Below are positions 26,087-34,405 of a DNA stretch of 64,000 bases, piece by piece; positions within the stretch are counted from its first letter, which is position 1; each line of letters starts with the position of its first letter. A program made the translations under genes and the position numbers. The DNA lies in assembly GCF_026278345.1 (NCBI RefSeq), contig NZ_CP111085.1, positions 3,489,501 through 3,553,500 on the forward strand, read 5' to 3'. The notes under the pieces were generated by a model. That model was not told the DNA's origin. It searched no databases and was given only the letters and a program-made list of their open reading frames with translations. Source of the DNA: Tellurirhabdus rosea (GTDB taxonomy: Bacteria; Bacteroidota; Bacteroidia; Cytophagales; Spirosomataceae).

Positions 26087-26535
26087 GCCGGTTGCGGACT
26101 TTGCAGGTTTGCAGAGTTTGCAGGTTTTGCAGTAGGTGGTTTTGAGTTACGTGTAAGAGGGAGGATGTGTGGCCGATGGCAACACGAATGATGGCCTAAA
26201 AATCTCGGCAAGTAACACTCACCGGGATTCCTTTCCACCGTAACATGTACTTAATAGGTTGCTAGTCTGGCTGTCAACCTATATTTAAGTTAGCTGTTTT
26301 ACTTTCGACCCAAGCCAGTAATAAAATCCCGGCTCGCAACGAGGAGCTGAGATTCGAAGCTCAAGACAATAGTTTGATGCATAGTGCGAAGAAAAGTATC
26401 GCTCTGTCGGCAAAATTTGTTAAAACCATATCGTAAGGTCTCATTTAAAGATTAAAGCCCGGTTCACGTCGGGTTTATTTATTAGCTATAGGTTTTATGT
26501 TTTGGTATTCTTGGTTTTTGTTAATATGTTTATAA
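26087..26535. other. Non-coding stretch after the polymerase-like gene
   Basis: Starts with the inverted nonamer array (26100-26131). A weak hairpin AAGCCCG/CGGGTTT near 26455-26475 may end transcription. Otherwise I see no gene; from about 26250 on the DNA becomes clearly AT-rich. Confidence 0.5.
26100..26131 (-). repeat. TGCAAA nonamer repeats, set 3 (inverted)
   Basis: Four TTTGCA units at 26100, 26108, 26117 and 26126 (spacing 8, 9, 9), starting 14 bp after the polymerase-like stop codon, in the non-coding region. As it is non-coding, codon repetition cannot explain it. Confidence 0.7.
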
Positions 26536-27144
26536 GTGGACGCCACCGATAAAAACTTGTCTAATAAGCCGGATTTTATAGATTTTTACAAAGAGGTCTA
26601 TTATAAAGAGTTAGACCGACGCAACAGTCTCAACACAGAGATCGCTTTGCAAGCTACGACTCTCGTGGCTATAGTCTCCAGCGTCTTTTCTCTTCTGACC
26701 AATCTTAAAAGTAGCTCTGCCTGTTTACACTTCATCTTTGCCTTCTTAACCCTTGGGGAAACCGTCATCGCGGTCGTCGCCGTGTATTACCTCATGCGTA
26801 GCTATTACGATTTTATCAAACGGGGCCGCCGTTTTCGCTATCTGCCTAAAATGGAGAAAGTGCATGAGTACTATGAACAAGTCGATGGTCAAGAGTTTAA
26901 TAGCTTCCTCCGGGACTACTTTATTGCGGCTTGTGACAGCCACATAACTCATAATGATCATAAGTCCGTCTTGCTTACTAAGTCGTCTCGCTGGATGACT
27001 TACTTAGTAATGGGAGGAGGGTTAATCGCCTTGATTTTTATTGTTAACTATGTATTTGATAATCCTAACTTGAAAACCACTAGTAACAATGCAGTTCAAG
27101 AACCAAAAAAACCAGCCACAGCACCAACCCGTACGCCCCTCTAA
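26536..27144 (+). CDS. Three-helix membrane protein
   Basis: 202 aa from a GTG at 26536 (no in-frame ATG nearby upstream). Predicted transmembrane segments lie at about residues 40-58, 68-92 and 155-175; a basic stretch (IKRGRRFRYLPK) follows the second helix. The topology resembles small SLATT-like or other membrane effector proteins found in defence loci, but I cannot assign a family. The 3' end overlaps a 52-aa reading frame by 56 bp and both end at a strong terminator, so they form one transcription unit. AT-rich cargo region. Confidence 0.65.
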   Translation: MDATDKNLSNKPDFIDFYKEVYYKELDRRNSLNTEIALQATTLVAIVSSVFSLLTNLKSSSACLHFIFAFLTLGETVIAVVAVYYLMRSYYDFIKRGRRFRYLPKMEKVHEYYEQVDGQEFNSFLRDYFIAACDSHITHNDHKSVLLTKSSRWMTYLVMGGGLIALIFIVNYVFDNPNLKTTSNNAVQEPKKPATAPTRTPL

Positions 27145-27247
27145 TCAGCCACAAACGCAACAGAGCGGCCAGACTGTTCTTCGTCCGCCAATGCGCGAGT
27201 TAGAGGAGCGCAGCGACAAGACACCTTACGAGCGCAGAACCAAGTAA
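27089..27247 (+). CDS. Short Gln/Pro-rich protein overlapping the membrane protein gene
   Basis: 52 aa beginning MQFKNQKNQPQHQPVRP and ending in a charged tail ERSDKTPYERRTK. It is encoded +1 relative to the membrane protein gene, overlapping its last 56 bp, and ends 4 bp before the stem of a strong terminator. The low-complexity Gln content and the position just before the terminator support a real small gene, but a short frame can occur by chance. Confidence 0.5.
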   Translation: MQFKNQKNQPQHQPVRPSNQPQTQQSGQTVLRPPMRELEERSDKTPYERRTK

Positions 27248-27280
27248 AAAGAAAGCTCCTTAGGCAGGAGCTTTCTTTTT
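27246..27280 (+). terminator. Strong intrinsic terminator
   Basis: GAAAGCTCCT, loop TAGGC, AGGAGCTTTC, then TTTTT, directly after the 52-aa gene. Confidence 0.88.
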
Positions 27281-27758
27281 ATAAAGATGAAGAAGCGATA
27301 CTTTTTGGTTGTTGGTTGCGCTTGGTTGAGTTTGGGTTATCCGGACCTGCATTAACGGTTCGATTAATGCCTCTACACGGGGTTTTAATTAATACTGCAT
27401 CACTACTGATACAGCGAAGTGCGCCCCACTCCAAACCGACGAGCCGCTACACTGTTAGAGCCATAGGTCTGATACAACTTGATCCAGCCCATACGGGCGC
27501 GTATCTGCTGTTGAATGTTAAAAGGAATAAGAGGTAACAGGGTTTTACTTCGTTGAAACCTACTCAGAAAAACATCTCGTTTTCAGTCACATAAGGATGT
27601 GTAGCTTGACTTGATCGCTCACACTACTGTCATTGGTTTGCTAATAAATTAAATCTTCTTTTGATTAAACGTCCATTTATGACGCACTTCCTATATTAAA
27701 CAACGGCATAAAAATAGTAATTCACTTAAAGGTGAGTTTAAGAAAAAAATACAGGTGA
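27281..27758. other. Non-coding stretch between terminator and primase-like gene
   Basis: No gene with recognisable features. One open frame at 27316-27537 has no family and an unconvincing composition. The last 100 bp are very AT-rich and form the 3' side of the primase-like gene. Confidence 0.4.
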
Positions 27759-28733
27759 CTATGTTTTAAAACCTTTCTCTTTTGCTAAATAAACTATAGT
27801 TGAAAAAGAAATGTCATTCACACGTCGGTTCACATAACAGTAGTTAAGAAGCTTAATACTCTCATCCTCATTATGAATCTGGTTGTCAAGCTCACATAGT
27901 CTTAAAAAATATTTTTCCCCAATATCATAAGTGAATGTATTTGCGATTGCAAGAGCAACTCTAAACCAACTGTCATAATTGCTTGTTATAGAAACTTTAT
28001 TTTTATACAAATACTTTATTATTTTAGCTAATATTTCCCTATCGCTTGGCTTATTTCTATTAGATGGGTCAAAAAAAAGAGCTGGTTGCAACTTTATACC
28101 ACTTTTATCAATTTCAGGGGATATCGAGGGTCGGCTTACTATTGTTGTTTCAAACGGAAAATCATAATCCTTATAATTATATGGTATACACATTTTTTTA
28201 ACTATCATTCTATCATCATAAGAAATTATACAAAGTCTACATATGTCGCTCCCACTTTTATCTATCTCTATATTATGCTTATATCTAAAATAGTAATTTA
28301 AAGATTGAAAGCATTGTCTATGTTCATTTTCACTACTTGAGACAGGTATCAATACTTTTATTCCATGTCCAGAAGGAGAAAACCAAGCCGCCAAAACGTG
28401 GTTATCGAGAGACAAGGAGGTCTTTACAAGAGCCATTTGCTCGGTTTCTAGATTGTCAATATCAATTATAACTAGTTGTGAGTACGATTGCAAGTTTTCT
28501 TTTTTATGTGCGCCTCTAAATACTCCGCTGAAAGTATAAGCAGGCAAAGTTGCTTTGTATTTTCTGTAAGCTACTGAGTCCCCGCTTCTAACAAACTGCC
28601 TGCAAGCTTGTATCTCCCTAAAATACTTACCGTTTGATAAATCATCCAAAGCCTCCTTCAACGTAACTACTTCATTATCAATGGAGTATAAATTTCTAAA
28701 TTTTGAAATATTAATTTTGTCGAAAAAAATCAT
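27759..28733 (-). CDS. Stand-alone BT4734/AEP-type primase-like protein
   Basis: A 324-aa protein with the signature of the BT4734/VirE N-terminal family, a form of the archaeo-eukaryotic primase fold. An Asp-x-Asp motif VIIDIDN carries D91/D93, FSPSGHGIKVLIP is at 118-130 (SxH-type motif, H123), and SDICRLCIISYD is near 162. The C-terminal 90 residues (ILAKIIKYLYKN, WFRVALAIANTF) look like a PriCT-type helical domain. All three catalytic positions appear kept, unlike many VirE-like relatives. It is divergent from the reverse transcriptase gene with a 95-bp gap, so the two probably share control. AT-rich. Confidence 0.78.
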   Translation of the reverse strand: MIFFDKINISKFRNLYSIDNEVVTLKEALDDLSNGKYFREIQACRQFVRSGDSVAYRKYKATLPAYTFSGVFRGAHKKENLQSYSQLVIIDIDNLETEQMALVKTSLSLDNHVLAAWFSPSGHGIKVLIPVSSSENEHRQCFQSLNYYFRYKHNIEIDKSGSDICRLCIISYDDRMIVKKMCIPYNYKDYDFPFETTIVSRPSISPEIDKSGIKLQPALFFDPSNRNKPSDREILAKIIKYLYKNKVSITSNYDSWFRVALAIANTFTYDIGEKYFLRLCELDNQIHNEDESIKLLNYCYVNRRVNDISFSTIVYLAKEKGFKT

Positions 28734-28776
28734 GAGATAACTTGATTAAGGTTTACAAGTAACGATATATTTGACG

Positions 28777-28912
28777 GTGGAGTAGCGAAGGGTGTAGGTG
28801 ACTACATCAAGTTGAATCGGTTCAATATATGGGTTTTGCGGTACCTCCGTATGTTATACATCGCATGATAAATATGTCAGTATCTTTGCAGATTTCCAAT
28901 TCCGCTACTCCA
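28777..28912. repeat. Inverted repeat around the start of the reverse transcriptase gene
   Basis: GTGGAGTAGCG (28777-28787) is exactly complementary to CGCTACTCCAC (28902-28912), enclosing 114 nt. A second inverted pair AACTTGAT / ATCAAGTT lies at about 28740-28747 and 28805-28813. It could form a structured leader or non-coding RNA. The right arm lies within the first codons of the RT frame. Confidence 0.6.
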
Positions 28913-30709
28913 CATTTAAAAAATATAGTTGATTTTAAGTTGGAAGACTATTTTACTGAAAAAAATATAGTTGACCTCTTAATAAAGTATAGGATAAAGG
29001 CTGCGTCTCAAAGGCATAAGCATCATTTAATGAGAAATATAAGTTCTCATGAATTGGCAAAAAGCAGGCTAGAAAACATCCCTCCTGATATACAAGAAAT
29101 TATCGCATCGCTTCCACCTAGAAGGCAATGGAGAAGGCCAGATCAGAAGAATAGAAAAATTATTAATAATTCGCAAAGTATTAGTATACTATCCATCAAG
29201 CGATGTATCTATTATACAAAGTATAATGTCAGGAATAACAGAGAAGTGATGCCTAATTGGTTGATTAAATTAAATAAAATAGTTGAAGAGGTAAAAGAAA
29301 GAACCACCCAAATAGATTATATAATAAAAGAGCCTGTTATAAAACCTGTTAAAAAAGAGGATCACAAATCTTGCAGAGCTTGTAGGCCCCTATCAGTTTA
29401 CAGCTTAGTAGATAGAATTATCATTAGTTTAACTGCACGATATTTTATCGATTTATGTGATCCATACTTCCTCAATAACTCATATGCATTTAGATCTACT
29501 AGGTTAAAAGGAGAAGTTGAGGTTGCTAACCATCATTTAGTAATCAGAGATGTAAATAAATATCGGAAAGGTTTTGATTTGGAATCACTTTGGGTTGCAG
29601 AATGTGATATTAGAAAATTTTTTGATTGCGTTAATCATGACGTAGCAAAGTCTACTCTTGACAAATTTTTAAATGAAAATAATTTAAATATTGATGTAAA
29701 TGCAAAAAGAATTTTTTATAAATATCTTGACTCATATTCTTTCAATTACAATGTATTACCTCTTAACGACTCCGGTTTTTTTAAGGACAAGAATCTAGGT
29801 GATTGTTTCTTTGAGTGGCATGAAGAAGAATTATTAGATAAGTTCTATAGAAGTCAGCCTGTGCATGCCTCTGATAAAAAACAAACATCTATAGTTGATA
29901 GAGTGGGCATCCCTCAAGGTGGGGCTCTATCTTGCTTTATTTCTAATTTAATTTTACATAGTGCAGATTTAGCTATTCAAAAACTTGAGTTAAATAATAA
30001 TTTATTTTATGCCAGATATTGTGATGACATGATTATCATTCATCCAGATAAGGACGTTTGTGCTAGAGCCCTTAATGAGTATAAAAACTGCGTTTTAGAA
30101 AACAAATTATTAATTCATGAGCCTGAAGAAGCATCAATATATTCAAGAAATTTTTGGAAAACAAAGTCAAAGAAGCCGTATAAGTGGGCTAAATATAAAT
30201 TTTCTTTAGATAGCGTACCTTGGTTATCTTTTGTTGGGTATCAGTTAAACTATGATGGACAGATAAGAATTAGAAAAAAATCACTTGATAAAGAAATTCA
30301 TAAACATAAAAAAGAATTTAAAGAAGTTCTTCGAGCTCTGGGACAGTTCTCAGGGAGCGAGATGAATATTAATGATGTTTCAAGAAAAACTTTGCGTCAG
30401 CATATTCATGCATTAGAAAGCCGGTACGTTAGCATGTCGGTAGGACGCGTTAAACTTCACAGACCTAATCAAGTGCATGGACTTTGCTGGACTAATGGCT
30501 TTAAGAGTTTAAGTGATAATCCAATTTTGCGATCACAGTTAAAAAAGTTAGATAAGAGCAGAGGCAGACATGTTTACTTACTTAAAAAAAAATTAGCACA
30601 ATTGACCATCGCATCCACCAATAGGGAATTTAGAAAGAATATAAAATTTTATGGCGCGCCGTTTAGCTACTATGGGTTTCTGATTAGAAAAGGGTCAGTA
30701 ATAGATTGA
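28829..30709 (+). CDS. Reverse transcriptase of the unknown-group/defence type
   Basis: Up to 626 aa. RT motifs in order are RPLSVYSLVDRI (motif 1-2), WVAECDIRKFFDCVNHDV with catalytic D260, VGIPQGGALSCFISNLI at about 359, YARYCDDMIII with D399/D400, and LSFVGYQLNYDGQIRIRKKS (motif 7). The YCDD box differs from the YADD of most retron and intron RTs. There is no maturase or endonuclease domain, no group II intron RNA that I can see, and no VTG motif of retrons. It therefore best fits the unassigned UG/DRT classes. The true start is uncertain: ATGs at 28829, 28865 and 28874. Divergent primase-like gene; AT-rich. Confidence 0.85.
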   Translation: MGFAVPPYVIHRMINMSVSLQISNSATPHLKNIVDFKLEDYFTEKNIVDLLIKYRIKAASQRHKHHLMRNISSHELAKSRLENIPPDIQEIIASLPPRRQWRRPDQKNRKIINNSQSISILSIKRCIYYTKYNVRNNREVMPNWLIKLNKIVEEVKERTTQIDYIIKEPVIKPVKKEDHKSCRACRPLSVYSLVDRIIISLTARYFIDLCDPYFLNNSYAFRSTRLKGEVEVANHHLVIRDVNKYRKGFDLESLWVAECDIRKFFDCVNHDVAKSTLDKFLNENNLNIDVNAKRIFYKYLDSYSFNYNVLPLNDSGFFKDKNLGDCFFEWHEEELLDKFYRSQPVHASDKKQTSIVDRVGIPQGGALSCFISNLILHSADLAIQKLELNNNLFYARYCDDMIIIHPDKDVCARALNEYKNCVLENKLLIHEPEEASIYSRNFWKTKSKKPYKWAKYKFSLDSVPWLSFVGYQLNYDGQIRIRKKSLDKEIHKHKKEFKEVLRALGQFSGSEMNINDVSRKTLRQHIHALESRYVSMSVGRVKLHRPNQVHGLCWTNGFKSLSDNPILRSQLKKLDKSRGRHVYLLKKKLAQLTIASTNREFRKNIKFYGAPFSYYGFLIRKGSVID

Positions 30710-30792
30710 AACGACCAACTATGAACTCTATATTTCTATAGACGGGTAAATTAGTATCGATCTTTGGGCGGAGTAAACCTAAGAAGGCGTTT

Positions 30793-31588
30793 GAAAATTA
30801 AGTTGGGTATTTAAGCTGAATTCGTTGTAGTAACACCTGTGTGTTTGCTAGATATAACCACGCCGCAGAAGAAGATGTGGTATATTTGTAATCTTTGACA
30901 ATTCTTTAAAAAATTTTTGGCCAAATGATGCTGCGTTCGACTACCCATTGCTTGGCAAGTGGCACAAAACCCATAACTGATTCGGGTCGAGAAGCCTTTT
31001 CAAAGTGAATTGTCCAAGTTAAAGATGTTTTTGCAAAAACACCATTATAAGCTTGGTTGCCAATAATCTTTCTAGTCGTTCGCTCAAGCAGGCAATGTCC
31101 GCTACCTGACTTGCCGCAACATGCCCATTAGCTTCATCTGCTTGATGTACCCAAGCAAATTATAAGCGCCCGTCTGTGTCAACTAAAGGTTGTCGTTCTC
31201 GTCCATTGATGCGGTTGTAAGTACCTAGTCCTCCAGATTCACTCGCCAGCGGATTTGACTTAACACTTTGATTATTAACCTGAAAATAGAGGAAATAGGC
31301 CCTTGTCCTTCATCTCCTCTATCTAACTAGCACAACCTACGAATGATCTTCTGAAGGGTGTCATTAGTCTTTCAGAGTTGAAAATAATAGTAAACGGCTT
31401 GCCAATGAGGCTAGTAAGCAGGCAAATTACGCCATTGCGCGGGTGGCCCCGTGGCAACCGGTACGGAGCAGCTACAAGATAGCGTCCATAATTTGACGGC
31501 GATCATGTTTACGCTTGCGTTTGATGTTGAGAAAAGGTGAAATTGCGGCTCATTGAGGACCGGTCAGTGGATTCTACTGTTTGGTCAT
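30793..31588 (-). pseudogene. IS5-family transposase, decayed
   Basis: Reading the minus strand gives family text broken by stops and frame changes. It starts MTKQ-stop-NPLTGPQ, then RKHDRRQIMDAIL-stop-LLRTG, later YNGVFAKTSLTWTIHFEKA, and finally PLAKQWVVERSIIWP, the counterpart of the conserved RWVVERTFAWL. The tail LANTQVLLQRIQL ends near 30793. It fills most of the 1.1-kb space between the RT gene and the next gene. No terminal repeats were found, so this is an old insertion. Confidence 0.8.
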
Positions 31589-31801
31589 TTTCTTGTAGTT
31601 TGGCGATCACAAAGATGACTCGACTCTTAAACTTTTTCAATTGCCCAACACCTTCTTAGAAAAAACTATCCCAAACTTAAGCAAATCCCTAAACATATTA
31701 TAATAGCACAATTAACAAAAAGGTATATTTAGATAAATGCGAAAAAACAGCAAAAAATTTCATTTATTTAATAATAATGCATAAGTAAAAATAACCTGTA
31801 T

Positions 31802-32488
31802 ATGGACCTAAAAGACTACATAGCAATTGCTGCGTTGCTTATTTCTATCACGTCCTTAGTAATAACCTTACTACAAAAGAGAAAAGAAAATTACAGGACT
31901 ATAAGAAAGAATTTAAGCGACACACTAGAAAGTGTGGCTAAAATAGCCATTGAAACAACAAAACTCCGACAAACAAATGATGAATCCGATGCAGTTGTTG
32001 ACCTTAGGCGTGCTTACAATACCCAGAGAAGAGTTTTGATAGTCCACGCTGATTTTCTTGTAACAGAGAATGACGAGATTGTAACAGAAATTGATTGCAA
32101 TATACTTGCAACAGCACTTATCAGTATAGGCGATTTGGAAAGAGCTGAGCATTATTGGAGCAAAACTATCGAAAAATCGCAGAACGATTCTATCAAGCAC
32201 ATGAACTTAAGAGGATATGCAAGGTTTCTTTTTTTGCAGGGACAATTTCAATTAGGCAGAAGCAAATATGAAGATGCTTTAAGGTTAAAGCTTGCTGACA
32301 ACGATTATAATCGAAGATTAGTAACCGATACATGCATTTTGTGGGCTAAAGTGGAAAGAGAACATGGAAACATTTCAGAATTTAGAAGGCTAGTGGGTCT
32401 TGCACATGGATACTGCTCAAGAATTGGGAACATGACAATGAGAGATGAGATGGAAAAACAAATCAATCTACTTGAACCAACAACATAG
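31802..32488 (+). CDS. Membrane-anchored TPR-like protein
   Basis: A 228-aa product not assigned to a family. One N-terminal transmembrane segment (IAIAALLISITSLVITLL, residues 8-25) is followed by a cytoplasmic helical region. That region includes two tetratricopeptide-like hairpins (ALISIGDLERAEHYWSKTIE and YARFLFLQGQFQLGRSKYED). Such single-helix TPR proteins often scaffold or sense other proteins. It is the last gene of the AT-rich block with the RT/primase pair, but the IS5 relic separates them, so linkage is uncertain. Confidence 0.65.
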   Translation: MDLKDYIAIAALLISITSLVITLLQKRKENYRTIRKNLSDTLESVAKIAIETTKLRQTNDESDAVVDLRRAYNTQRRVLIVHADFLVTENDEIVTEIDCNILATALISIGDLERAEHYWSKTIEKSQNDSIKHMNLRGYARFLFLQGQFQLGRSKYEDALRLKLADNDYNRRLVTDTCILWAKVEREHGNISEFRRLVGLAHGYCSRIGNMTMRDEMEKQINLLEPTT

Positions 32489-32866
32489 AATAAAAAAGTC
32501 TGTGCCTAACAGAAGCTTAAAAAAATAAAGGCAGAAACATACGTGTTGAACTTGTTAAAATTATTTAACAGGAAATAACTGAACAATATAGTAAAAATTC
32601 CCTTTTTTCTTAAAACTATTTACCTCTATAGATGTCTTTCTAATTTCGACAATAGGCCTTTACCGTGCCAATTAAGTGCTTTTTGTTTCGCTTTAACGTG
32701 AACGCGTCTACTTGTTCCATAATACCCTCGGCTTTTGGTGATTTTAGGGTATTCCGGTGTCGCGTGAACCGGGCGGGTTTCGGTGTTGGAAAATCTTACC
32801 CCCGAAATCAACCTTCCGAAAACGGTTGGTATGAAACTTGCCCTTTGGTGGCTGTTTAGTAACCTC
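32489..32866. other. Non-coding stretch at the end of the AT-rich block
   Basis: AT-rich to about 32640, then an abrupt change to the GC-richer composition of the right part of the island. A minus-strand open frame overlaps 32626-32940, but it runs antisense through the signal peptide of the next gene and is rejected. Confidence 0.4.
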
Positions 32867-33436
32867 ATGAAACAGCTACTCTTTATTCTTTCCTTCCTGT
32901 CTGTCTTTGCGGCGCAGGCCCAGTCCAAGTACGAAACCAACCCCGACTATGTCCTGTGGTCGGCCACCCGAAAACTGCAGGCCGGTGATTATCGAATGGC
33001 GCGTCCGCACCCTCAAGGAAACACCCCTGTAGCGGGGATGATAATGGTCGGCTTCGATCTGCGGGGGTATGATCTATTCTCCAAGCACCTTAACAAGAAG
33101 GTGGTCAACTATCTACAACGTTCGGGTTCGTGGATCGATACCACCAACTATGAGCCCGCCTTTCTGCTGACGTACGAACAGACCCGCTTCGATATTCTGG
33201 AGGTGTACGCCCGCAAGCTGCGCAAAGAATTAAAGGAGAACCGTCGCACCATCGTCCTCAGAGGCGGGCAAACCTTCGATGACCGTCATGAAAAGCTTAT
33301 GGCCGAGTGCAACCGGCTGATTGTGGAGTATTCGGACGATACCGACAGCGGTCGTCTGGAGGCTAAACAGCGGCAGTGGGAGGCCAAGATTCAGGCCATG
33401 TTGGACGAACTGGCCGAGTACGCTTACGACCGATAA
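32867..33436 (+). CDS. Secreted hypothetical protein
   Basis: 189 aa from ATG 32867, chosen because it gives a perfect signal peptide (MKQLLFILSFLSVFAAQAQ). The mature part starts SKYETNPDYVLW and is rich in charged helices toward the end (RLEAKQRQWEAKIQAMLDEL). No family recognised. It is followed 60 bp later by a lipoprotein gene of the same strand, so both may be envelope cargo genes of the island. Confidence 0.75.
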   Translation: MKQLLFILSFLSVFAAQAQSKYETNPDYVLWSATRKLQAGDYRMARPHPQGNTPVAGMIMVGFDLRGYDLFSKHLNKKVVNYLQRSGSWIDTTNYEPAFLLTYEQTRFDILEVYARKLRKELKENRRTIVLRGGQTFDDRHEKLMAECNRLIVEYSDDTDSGRLEAKQRQWEAKIQAMLDELAEYAYDR

Positions 33437-33495
33437 GCACCTGAGGGCAGCCCCTCTTTACTGGGGTTATTCGAAATTATCTTAATCACAACGCT

Positions 33496-34293
33496 ATGAA
33501 GTACCTTTTCCTCGTATTCGTGTCAGTACTCTTGCTGGGCTGCGAACCATCTGAGCCAGCCGTTGAACAAGTAAAAAAAGTAAAAACCGAAAGGCTGTTT
33601 ACCAGAGATACCTCCAGCGTGTATGCGGTCCTTACGTACCATTATGACCGCCAAGGCAGAATGGAAAGAGTCGATACCGACAAGTCTGAAGAATCCGAGT
33701 GGAACCCGGACTTCTACCTTCAATATAGCTACCAACCTAAGCAGATTCAGATTACCAGATTCGATTACCTGCCTGCCACCCAGCAGTGGAAACAAAAGGC
33801 AAAGTATACGTATACGCTGGATGATAACGACCATGTAATTTTGATGAAGTCTGTTTATGAACTCAATATTTTAGGCCAGATTAAAGTCGATTCGTTTACG
33901 GTCAGGAACTACCAGTACGAAAACGGAATGCTGGTGTCTGCCAGCGACCTGCAGCCAAGGACGATCCGGGATGGCAATATAGTGGCGTTTAAACACGAAA
34001 ATGGGTTGGATGCTTTACAAATAGAATATAAGAATGAACCGGACCTGAAAAACCCTCACCTTAGATTATATGGATCGTTCACATTTTGGACAAATGATTA
34101 CTTGGGAAAACCGACGAAGAGCCTACCCATCAAGCATACATTATTTGATGAGGCAGGTAAAATGACTGCCGTTTACGAGTTACTATATGAGTTTGATGCC
34201 AAGGGCTATGTGACCACTCGAACAACCAGATACACCGATCCTACTGGTAAGTATGCTTCTCAAGTCTACGGCAGTACATTCACGTACCAATAA
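33496..34293 (+). CDS. Putative lipoprotein with YD-like beta repeats
   Basis: 265 aa. The lipobox VLLLGCE puts Cys at residue 16. The mature chain shows short beta repeats (LTYHYDRQGRMERV, YTYTLDDNDHVI, LYEFDAKGYVTTRTT) of the YD/DUF4595-like kind found in many Bacteroidota outer-membrane lipoproteins. Function unknown. Probably co-transcribed with the preceding secreted protein (60-bp gap). Confidence 0.75.
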   Translation: MKYLFLVFVSVLLLGCEPSEPAVEQVKKVKTERLFTRDTSSVYAVLTYHYDRQGRMERVDTDKSEESEWNPDFYLQYSYQPKQIQITRFDYLPATQQWKQKAKYTYTLDDNDHVILMKSVYELNILGQIKVDSFTVRNYQYENGMLVSASDLQPRTIRDGNIVAFKHENGLDALQIEYKNEPDLKNPHLRLYGSFTFWTNDYLGKPTKSLPIKHTLFDEAGKMTAVYELLYEFDAKGYVTTRTTRYTDPTGKYASQVYGSTFTYQ

Positions 34294-34405
34294 GGCCGGG
34301 CTGACTCAGGGATAAGCCAGAGCCCAGTACCATTCATCACAGCGGTAGGTATTTTTGTATTCACGACGCTGCTACCAGCGCCACGTTGTCATACTTTGGA
34401 AGAAG

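Noticed and set aside
27316-27537. 73-aa plus-strand frame
   Set aside because: No leader, no family and unconvincing composition.
28829-30709. Group II intron maturase
   Set aside because: No maturase X domain, no HNH endonuclease and no intron domain V-like sequence seen downstream.
28829-30709. Classical retron RT
   Set aside because: YCDD instead of YADD, larger size and no VTG motif seen, although an inverted repeat at the 5' end keeps a retron-like RNA possible.
32626-32940. Minus-strand frame of 104 aa
   Set aside because: Runs through the signal-peptide region of the gene at 32867 and has no recognisable domain.
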